Positions 7,979 to 12,917 of a stretch of DNA of 12,917 nucleotides are shown here, piece by piece. The position numbers were made by a program, and so were the translations under genes. Source of the stretch: Spirochaetaceae bacterium (GTDB lineage: Bacteria > Spirochaetota > Spirochaetia > Treponematales > Breznakiellaceae); the NCBI GenBank assembly GCA_031255315.1, contig JAIRSS010000266.1, positions 1-12,917 of the forward strand. The letters are read 5' to 3'. Under the pieces are notes generated by a model. The model was not told the DNA's origin, did no database searches, and was given only the letters and a program-made list of their open reading frames with translations. Numbering within the stretch: position 1 is the stretch's first letter; each line of letters opens with the position of its first letter.

Positions 7979-9642
7979 AACATATTCTGTTATTGATATT
8001 TTGTCTTTTATATTCTGTGTGTACAAGCGTTCCCGCCGCGGAGTCAGCGCCTGACCGTAACGGCCTGATGGAATTGCCGGCCTCGCCGCTTGAACCTGCC
8101 GGTGGAGAAACTCCTGAAACCAGAGCGCCCGAACCCTTTCCAGGGGGGGGTTCTTTGGAAGCCTCCGGTGAACTTCCGGCCCTCCCGGAGCCGGTTTTCC
8201 CTGAATCAGCCCCTGGCCCGGTACCCGCGGCGGTTGAATCCGTGATTACGCCGGTTCCTCCCGTCCCCCGATTCCCGGTTCCCGAACCCTTGGTGATGGA
8301 CGATCCCCCAATTCTGGATATATTCCCGGAACCGTCCCGTGAATCAGTCTCCGCCCCGGAACCGGCGGTTCCGCCGCTCGAACCGGTACTTGCGGCGCGT
8401 GAACCAGTACCCGCGGCGGTTGAACCGGTAGTCGCGCCGGTTCCTCCCGCCCCTCAACCCCCGGTTTTGAACACCTTCCCGGAACCGGCGGTTGCGGCCC
8501 TTGACCCAGTACCCGCGCCGTCTGAACCAGCGCCCCCGCCGGCAATTCCCGCGCCGGAACGGATCCAGGCTCCTCCCGCGGCGCCGGCGCGTCCCCCTGC
8601 CCCGCCGCCTCCACCACCGCCCCCGCAGATCAGGCCGCCGCCCGCTCCTTCTTCTGAATCGCCCGAAAGACGCCGGGCCGGAAGCCCGGCGTCCGGCATA
8701 CAACGGGAGCCGCTCCCCCTGCCCGCCGCCCCGGTCCCCAATCTTCCCGCCCGGAATCCGCCCGCCCCGCCCGCGCCATCCCCTTCCATTGAGGATATTG
8801 AATATTCCAGGGTTGTTCAGGCCCTTGTAGGCCAGACTATCGAAATTCCTTTCCGGGGAACCGGCTGGGTGTACCTGGGGGAACTTCGTTCCCGCCGGGG
8901 CGTTTCCTATACTTCCCGGCGTTCCGAGCCGGAAGGACAAACCTTTGTCTTTTTGGCGGAAGACCCGGGGATGTTTGGGCTTGAATTCTACAAGCAGGAT
9001 TATATCAGGGACTATAATCTGAGCGATTTTGTTCAGGTGATTGTCAATGAGTCTTCCCCGCGGGAAGCCTTCGCCCCGCCCCGGGACCTTAACCGGGCCA
9101 CCGCCCCCCGGTGGCCCTACCTTCCTGGCGAGGAGCCCGCCGCTAGGACCGCCGGTGTTACGCCCCGTGCCGAAGACCGCCGGGCTGACGGGGTTCCCGC
9201 CGGGGCCGCCCTTCCCGCCCGCGAACCGGAGGCCCCGCAATCGGAGGTGGAACAGCGTGACGGCGGCATAGTTCCGGAAGCGCCTCCCCAAACCGCGTCC
9301 GCGGTCGAGCAGCCCGATCCCCCGGAAAGCGCCGAGCCCTCAGTGCCGGACGACGCCCCGCCGGAGGAGTATTTTCGCAAAGCTCAGGAGGCTTTTGAGG
9401 GGGGGCAAATACAGCCGGCCCTGGCGATTCTGGACCTGTTCCAGGAGCGGCATCCCCTGGGCAGTGATGAAGCGTGGTGGCTGTACGGTCAGTTCCTGGA
9501 AAGCGCCGGACCCAACCGGGATATACGCCGCGCACTTGAGTCCTACCGCCGCCTGGTGCGGGAGTACCCCCAAAGCCCCCGCTACAACGACGCCCGGGGA
9601 CGCATCGTCTACCTGGAAAGGTTCTATTTTAATATCAGATAA
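7975..9642 (+). CDS. Exported proline-rich protein with C-terminal TPR-like domain
   Basis: A 555-residue predicted envelope protein. A signal peptide (HILLLIFCLLYSVCTSVPAA) is followed by roughly 245 residues dominated by Pro, Ala, Glu and Val, with a duplicated PVPAAVE...PVPP segment 62 residues apart. Residues about 272-360 form a folded-looking domain (VVQALVGQTIEIPFRGTGWVYLGE, then FVFLAEDPGMFGLEFYKQDY). A second low-complexity linker leads to a C-terminal helical repeat region from about 462 (YFRKAQEAFEGGQIQPALAI, then ALESYRRLVREYPQSPRYNDAR), which resembles TPR pairs in BamD/YbgF-like proteins. The proline-rich part could span the periplasm as in TonB. The ATG overlaps the stop of the previous gene. 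Runs of eight G (8143-8150) and seven G (9399-9405) lie inside the frame. Function is unknown. Confidence 0.85.
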   Translation: MKHILLLIFCLLYSVCTSVPAAESAPDRNGLMELPASPLEPAGGETPETRAPEPFPGGGSLEASGELPALPEPVFPESAPGPVPAAVESVITPVPPVPRFPVPEPLVMDDPPILDIFPEPSRESVSAPEPAVPPLEPVLAAREPVPAAVEPVVAPVPPAPQPPVLNTFPEPAVAALDPVPAPSEPAPPPAIPAPERIQAPPAAPARPPAPPPPPPPPQIRPPPAPSSESPERRRAGSPASGIQREPLPLPAAPVPNLPARNPPAPPAPSPSIEDIEYSRVVQALVGQTIEIPFRGTGWVYLGELRSRRGVSYTSRRSEPEGQTFVFLAEDPGMFGLEFYKQDYIRDYNLSDFVQVIVNESSPREAFAPPRDLNRATAPRWPYLPGEEPAARTAGVTPRAEDRRADGVPAGAALPAREPEAPQSEVEQRDGGIVPEAPPQTASAVEQPDPPESAEPSVPDDAPPEEYFRKAQEAFEGGQIQPALAILDLFQERHPLGSDEAWWLYGQFLESAGPNRDIRRALESYRRLVREYPQSPRYNDARGRIVYLERFYFNIR

Positions 9643-9659
9643 GGCGGGCTGTGTTCGCC
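9643..9659 (+). terminator. Possible weak terminator of the TPR-like gene
   Basis: GGCG right after the stop codon can pair with CGCC at 9656-9659, and a T-rich stretch follows about ten bases on. The stem is only four pairs, so this is a weak call. Confidence 0.25.
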
Positions 9660-9705
9660 GGTCCTGAATATTTTTCATTTTCTGTAAATTCCGGCCTTAA
9701 AAGAC

Positions 9706-9734
9706 TGGACACGGGGAGCTTTTTTTGCTAATTT
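9706..9734 (+). promoter_or_regulatory. Promoter of tRNA-Cys
   Basis: TGGACA (9706-9711) and TAATTT (9729-9734) are separated by exactly 17 bases. The predicted start, near 9741, lies a few bases before the mature tRNA end at 9748. The tRNA therefore appears to be transcribed on its own. Confidence 0.6.
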
Positions 9735-9747
9735 AAATGTGTTCTGT

Positions 9748-9819
9748 GGCGCCGTACCCAAGCGGTAAGGGAGAGGTCTGCAAAACCTTTATGCAACAGT
9801 TCGATTCTGTTCGGCGCCT
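9748..9819 (+). tRNA. tRNA-Cys (anticodon GCA)
   Basis: A complete cloverleaf. The acceptor arm GGCGCCG pairs with CGGCGCC (9812-9818). The D stem CCC/GGG encloses AAGCGGTAA. The anticodon stem GAGGT/ACCTT holds the loop CTGCAAA with anticodon GCA at 9780-9782. The T stem AACAG/CTGTT encloses TTCGATT. The discriminator base is T9819, the U73 that cysteinyl-tRNA synthetase recognises. CCA is not encoded and must be added after transcription. Confidence 0.97.
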
Positions 9820-9820
9820 T

Positions 9821-9863
9821 AACGCCCTGTACATGACTTCCATGCGCGGGGCGTTATTTTTTT
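9821..9863 (+). terminator. Rho-independent terminator of tRNA-Cys
   Basis: AACGCCC (9821-9827) pairs with GGGCGTT (9849-9855), followed directly by A and seven T residues. It starts one base after the tRNA. Confidence 0.75.
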
Positions 9864-9896
9864 CACGGTTTGAAAACCTCTCTCCGCGCGGAGGGC

Positions 9897-11039
9897 TTAT
9901 CGTTCTCCCCGGACGAGGGGCCGCACGATATTCAGGCCCGTGGCGGAGGTCTCCACCGTTTTGTTCTTGCCGTCAGCGGTGAATTCATCCAGCAAATGGA
10001 CTATGGGGAACTGGGGATTTTCTGGGTTCACGTCCACTACCTGGCCTTTTTTCCCATTAGAAAGCAGAACGTAGAGGCCGATGGGGTAAAGCGACAGGGA
10101 GTACACCAAAGCCCGGACGACGGTATCATTGTACTGTTTTCCGACGTTTTTCAGCAGATCCAGGATGCTCCGATGGCCGTCTTTGGCGTCTTTGTGGGGA
10201 CGGGCGTTAGTCAGGGCTTCGTAGGAACAGGCTACGGCGATAATCTTGGCGTACAGGCCGATCTTGTCGCCTGTGAGCTTTCGGGGGTATCCCTTCCCGT
10301 TTTCCCGCTCATGGTGTTCCAGGCAGGCAAACCCGATAATCATGGGAAAATTGGAAGCCTTGAGCATCTTATAACTAAGTATGGGATGGGTCAGAATGAC
10401 CTTCCGCTCCTCGGGAGAAAGCGTACGGTTGTTCAGGTAAAGCTGCGGGGGGATCTTGAGCATTCCCACTTCGTGGAGCAAGGCGGCTGCGCCCAACTCG
10501 ATAAGCCGGTGAGCCGGCAGCTTGAGGTACATACCGATAATAACCGATATAACCGTCGAAATTACCGCGTGGATCGTCAGATAATTATATTTGCCGGTCC
10601 ACTGGCCGTCATTGAGGTTTCTAATCACCCTCAGAAGGTAACGGCGCTTTTTTTTGATGGTAGTACAAACATCCTTCATTTTTTCCGCAACGTCTGAGAA
10701 TTCCAACTTCCTGGTGGCGGCTATTTGGGTAAAAAGGGAGTCCGTATACTGGAGAAAACTCCGGTAAAAATCCTCCGCCTGGTCAATCTGGCCTCCGCCG
10801 TACTGTTCGATTCCGCAAGCCGCCGCCGCGTCTCCGCGCTCGCCGGAACTCTGAGACATATAGTCCTTCTCGTTTTTACCCTCGCTCATGATTGTTGTGA
10901 TGTTCCACTCGGCCAGGGTACCTTTCATCTCCCCGGTAAACGGCATTTCCGGAGCGGTAAGAATAAATCGCTCGCCAAAATAGGCGGGTTTGGTAAAATA
11001 ACTGCCCTCAGGAATGTCCTTAACGATAAAAGTATCCAT
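9897..11039 (-). CDS. HD-GYP-related protein with variant metal site
   Basis: A 380-residue cytoplasmic protein. The N-terminal ~60 residues form a small domain (FIVKDIPEGSYFTKPAYFG), then a polar linker, then an HD-GYP-type domain from about 130 to 330. HD-GYP enzymes hydrolyse the second messenger cyclic di-GMP with a His/Asp metal site. Seen here: His157, LLHEVGMLKIP (188-196), LTHP with His218, EHHERENGKGYP (241-252), and KIIAVACSYEALTNARP (265-281). The canonical HD pair reads His189-Glu190, and the usual VADVYDAL reads VACSYEAL, so Cys271 replaces a metal-binding Asp and Glu274 another acidic position. The GYP signature itself is intact. It may be an active variant, an enzyme with altered specificity, or a c-di-GMP sensor. 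The ATG at 11039 has AGGAG at a long 15-base spacing. The gene stands alone. Confidence 0.88.
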   Translation of the reverse strand: MDTFIVKDIPEGSYFTKPAYFGERFILTAPEMPFTGEMKGTLAEWNITTIMSEGKNEKDYMSQSSGERGDAAAACGIEQYGGGQIDQAEDFYRSFLQYTDSLFTQIAATRKLEFSDVAEKMKDVCTTIKKKRRYLLRVIRNLNDGQWTGKYNYLTIHAVISTVISVIIGMYLKLPAHRLIELGAAALLHEVGMLKIPPQLYLNNRTLSPEERKVILTHPILSYKMLKASNFPMIIGFACLEHHERENGKGYPRKLTGDKIGLYAKIIAVACSYEALTNARPHKDAKDGHRSILDLLKNVGKQYNDTVVRALVYSLSLYPIGLYVLLSNGKKGQVVDVNPENPQFPIVHLLDEFTADGKNKTVETSATGLNIVRPLVRGER

Positions 11040-11100
11040 ATTTGTAACGCTCTACTCCTGCTTGTGATGTATGAACATTGAGGAAAATAAATTATCAGAA

Positions 11101-11158
11101 GAGGCTGTGCCAAAACCCTGCGCGTTAACGCATAGTCAATTAGTTTTGGGACAAGCTC
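11101..11158 (+). repeat. GAGGCT-type hairpin repeat with a central palindrome
   Basis: GAGGCTGTGCCAAAAC (11101-11116) pairs with GTTTTGGGACAAGCTC (11143-11158) at 13 of 16 positions. The loop carries the perfect 10-bp palindrome GCGTTAACGC. The left arm matches the start of the hairpin behind groEL at 14 of 16 positions, which marks a dispersed family. It sits between divergent genes, so termination is not its obvious purpose. Confidence 0.7.
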
Positions 11159-11173
11159 AGAAAACATCGGTTA

Positions 11174-11202
11174 TTCTAAAAATGAAGGTTTAGAACAGCC
11201 TC
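11174..11202 (-). repeat. Second GAGGCT-type repeat copy, inverted
   Basis: Read on the minus strand this begins GAGGCTGTTCTAAACC and continues TTCATTTTTAGAA, aligning with most of the groEL hairpin (GAGGCTTTCC, CTTCAGTTTTTAGGAA). ACAGCCTC at 11195-11202 is the exact inverse of GAGGCTGT at 11101-11108, so the 102-bp block 11101-11202 has matching ends in opposite orientation. Confidence 0.65.
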
Positions 11203-11259
11203 AACGAACAACCCTTTACCACAGAATCAGTATCGGCAACCATAAAATTTAATATTAGG

Positions 11260-11289
11260 TTGACTTCACTATTCTTTTCATCATATCAT
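11260..11289 (+). promoter_or_regulatory. Promoter of the TM protein/alaA operon
   Basis: TTGACT (11260-11265) and TATCAT (11284-11289) are 18 bases apart, with A/T-rich DNA just upstream. Transcription would begin near 11296, leaving a short leader containing the GGGGAG ribosome site before the TTG start at 11318. Confidence 0.6.
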
Positions 11290-11317
11290 AAACCTGAATT
11301 CCGGGGAGAATCTACGG

Positions 11318-12142
11318 TTGAAATTTAAGATACTCTTTGCCTTGTTCAATGTTCTTATACTATTTTTTTTGCTCTTTGTCGTTATATTATCAATTTTTGG
11401 GGGAGATTTTGGCGTTTCCTGGCGGGGTCTGTGGCTGTGGGGGGCCGTCATGGTACTGGTTTTCCTGGGAATGAACGGTGTATACATCCGCAATTATCGT
11501 CTTGTCACCCTCCTTGAACGGGAAGACTGGCCCGCTCTGGCGCTGTACCTGGAAGACCGGGTTATCAAACAGGGGCGCTACGCTTCTCTGCTGGTGGGCC
11601 TCCTGGCGAATACGTATCTTGTTCTGTCGGATTACCACGCGGTGATGCAGTTGGAAAGAAAAACGGCCGGCGTTAAACCGCGCCTTGTGGACGCCTATGC
11701 GCTTATCTTTGGGACCGCCCGGATTTTAGAGAAGGAGTATGAGGAGGCCGCCTATTTTTTCGAGGGAAAGATCGGGAAAGCGAAGCCCGGGACGGCGGAT
11801 TGGCTCCGGTGGTACTCAGGGTTCGCCCAGCTTCTGAACGGGCGGGGGAATCCCGCGGCGGACCGGTTCATTATAATCGCTCAAGAGGGGGGCAATCCGG
11901 TACTCGCCGGGCTGTCTGCCTATTTTTTGGCCGAGATACTTCCGGGGATAGTACCAGCCCGGAGCGCCGAGTTCACGGCGGCGGCTATGGCGGGCAGGAA
12001 ACGGGTGTGCGCCGCGCTGCCTGTTCAGGATGTCTGGAACAAAAAAGTAGACAAGATACGCTGCGAAGTCTACGCGGCGGTTCTTTCTCACTATCTCGAT
12101 GAAACTTCAAAATGGCTCTATACAAAGGAGAATCTGCCATGA
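11318..12142 (+). CDS. Two-TM membrane protein with helical C-terminal region, function unknown
   Basis: A 274-residue protein starting at TTG (11318), supported by GGGGAG nine bases upstream and by the hydrophobic start it yields. Residues about 4-28 and 36-56 are two membrane helices (ILFALFNVLILFFLLFVVIL; LWLWGAVMVLVFLGM). The remaining ~215 residues are soluble, largely helical, and look like TPR-style helical pairs (LLEREDWPALALYLEDRVIK; ARILEKEYEEAAYFFEGKIG), though I cannot assign a named family. With a short loop between the helices the soluble part would face the cytoplasm. The stop overlaps the alaA start as ATGA, and AAAGGAG for alaA lies within this gene's end, so the two are translated as a coupled pair from the TTGACT/TATCAT promoter. 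A G6 run is present at 11887-11892. Function is unknown. Confidence 0.8.
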   Translation: MKFKILFALFNVLILFFLLFVVILSIFGGDFGVSWRGLWLWGAVMVLVFLGMNGVYIRNYRLVTLLEREDWPALALYLEDRVIKQGRYASLLVGLLANTYLVLSDYHAVMQLERKTAGVKPRLVDAYALIFGTARILEKEYEEAAYFFEGKIGKAKPGTADWLRWYSGFAQLLNGRGNPAADRFIIIAQEGGNPVLAGLSAYFLAEILPGIVPARSAEFTAAAMAGRKRVCAALPVQDVWNKKVDKIRCEVYAAVLSHYLDETSKWLYTKENLP

Positions 12143-12917
12143 GGACTTTTCTTAAATCTTCCAAGTTGAATGATGTTTGTTATGATATACGAGGACCGGC
12201 GCTCCAGGAGGCCAAACGCCTGGAATCCGAAGGCTACCGGATTATCAAACTCAATATCGGCAACCCCGCTCCATTCGGGTTCAACGCCCCGGACGAGATC
12301 CTCCACGACATGATCCTCAACCTGCAAAATGCCCAGGGCTACATTGATTCCCAAGGGCTGTTCGCGGCCCGAAAAGCGATTATGCAGGATTTTCAGTCCA
12401 AGGGGGTTCTGGGCGTGGAGATAGACGACATTTTCGTCGGGAATGGGGTGAGCGAACTCATTATGCTCTCTATGCAGGGTCTGCTTGACCCTGGCGACGA
12501 GGTGCTGATCCCCATGCCCGATTATCCCCTGTGGACCGCCGCGGTAAACCTTGCGGGAGGAAGGGCGGTGCACTATGTCTGTGACGAAGCCGCCCTCTGG
12601 TTCCCTGACATCGGGGATATAGCGTCTAAAGTTACGGACAGGACCAAGGCTGTCGTGGTCATCAATCCCAATAATCCCACCGGCGCGGTGTACAACCGTG
12701 ATGTTCTGGAAAAAATAGCCCGCATTGCCGGGGAACATGAACTCATCGTGTACGCCGATGAGATTTACGACCGTATAACATACGACGGAGCGCGGCATAT
12801 CCCGATGGCTTCCATAAATCCGGAAATACTTACCATCAGTTTTAACGGATTGTCCAAGGCGTACCGGGCGGCGGGGTTCCGGGCGGGCTGGATGGCCCTT
12901 TCGGGGAATAAGAAAGC
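12139..12917 (+). CDS. alaA: Alanine aminotransferase AlaA, truncated by window end
   Basis: The first ~259 residues of a class I/II PLP-dependent aminotransferase. The sequence follows E. coli AlaA (glutamate-pyruvate transaminase, alanine synthesis) closely from the start: SSKLNDVCYDIRGPALQEAK, LNIGNPAPFGFNAPDEIL, AQGYIDSQGLFAARKAIMQ, GNGVSELI, MPDYPLWTAAV, VVINPNNPTGAVYNRDVLEK and YADEIYDRITYD. The PLP-binding lysine is Lys240 in SFNGLSKAYR, and GFRAGW follows. AAAGGAG lies eight bases before the ATG, which overlaps the preceding stop codon as ATGA. The last ~140 residues, including the C-terminal substrate-binding arginine, lie beyond the window. An assignment as a general aspartate or alanine aminotransferase is the fallback if the rest proves atypical. 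Confidence 0.95.
   Translation, partial: MRTFLKSSKLNDVCYDIRGPALQEAKRLESEGYRIIKLNIGNPAPFGFNAPDEILHDMILNLQNAQGYIDSQGLFAARKAIMQDFQSKGVLGVEIDDIFVGNGVSELIMLSMQGLLDPGDEVLIPMPDYPLWTAAVNLAGGRAVHYVCDEAALWFPDIGDIASKVTDRTKAVVVINPNNPTGAVYNRDVLEKIARIAGEHELIVYADEIYDRITYDGARHIPMASINPEILTISFNGLSKAYRAAGFRAGWMALSGNKK

Noticed and set aside
8344..9291. Long minus-strand Arg/Gly-rich open frame opposite the proline-rich gene
   Set aside because: Its composition follows from the GC-rich proline and alanine codons on the other strand; no signal, motif or ribosome site supports it.
9882..9893. 12-bp palindrome CTCCGCGCGGAG overlapping the end of the HD-GYP gene as a terminator
   Set aside because: It spans coding sequence and lacks a T-run on the minus strand; with no spacer the palindrome would make a poor hairpin.
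9870..10697. 275-residue plus-strand open frame opposite the HD-GYP gene
   Set aside because: The minus-strand frame carries clear HD-GYP motifs over the same DNA, so this is a shadow.

Overview
The window looks like chromosomal DNA of a spirochaete of the genus Treponema, most likely one of the moderately GC-rich gut or environmental lineages. This is inferred from the GroEL sequence, from the AlaA, RnhA and HD-GYP proteins, and from treponeme-style lipoproteins and proline-rich envelope proteins. No 16S rRNA or species marker is present, so the species is open.

Layout. (1) 1-3057 is an accessory block: a decayed 3' piece of a YdbC/PC4-like ssDNA-binding gene at the left edge, then a large minus-strand lipoprotein gene (178-2622) whose last ~300 residues are two tandem copies of one module, then an intact copy of the same PC4-like gene (2836-3057). 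(2) 3105-4599, minus strand: a Gfo/Idh/MocA-family oxidoreductase followed 31 bases later by ribonuclease HI, probably co-transcribed. (3) 4600-5202: a long intergenic region with two head-to-tail copies of a ~79-bp palindromic repeat and the groEL promoter and leader. (4) 5203-6849: groEL, followed by two hairpins, the second a strong terminator. (5) 7029-7469: the N-terminal part of an IS630-type transposase next to a third copy of the palindromic repeat. (6) 7547-9642: a translationally coupled pair, a one-TM membrane protein and an exported proline-rich protein with a C-terminal TPR-like domain; the latter carries G8 and G7 tracts. (7) 9748-9819: tRNA-Cys with its own promoter and terminator. 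(8) 9897-11039, minus strand: an HD-GYP-related signalling protein with two substituted acidic motif residues. (9) 11101-11202: a second hairpin-repeat family related to the hairpin behind groEL. (10) 11318 to the window end: a two-TM protein that starts at TTG, coupled by ATGA overlap to alaA (alanine aminotransferase), which runs off the window.

How it fits together. Housekeeping functions (groEL, rnhA, alaA, tRNA-Cys) alternate with spirochaete-type envelope proteins of unknown role. The intergenic spaces hold dispersed palindromic repeats and an insertion-sequence remnant. I see no clear defence island, CRISPR array, prophage or biosynthetic cluster. The most distinctive items are the duplicated PC4-like gene bracketing a repeat-bearing lipoprotein, the two repeat families, the poly-G tracts in an envelope gene, and the variant HD-GYP protein.
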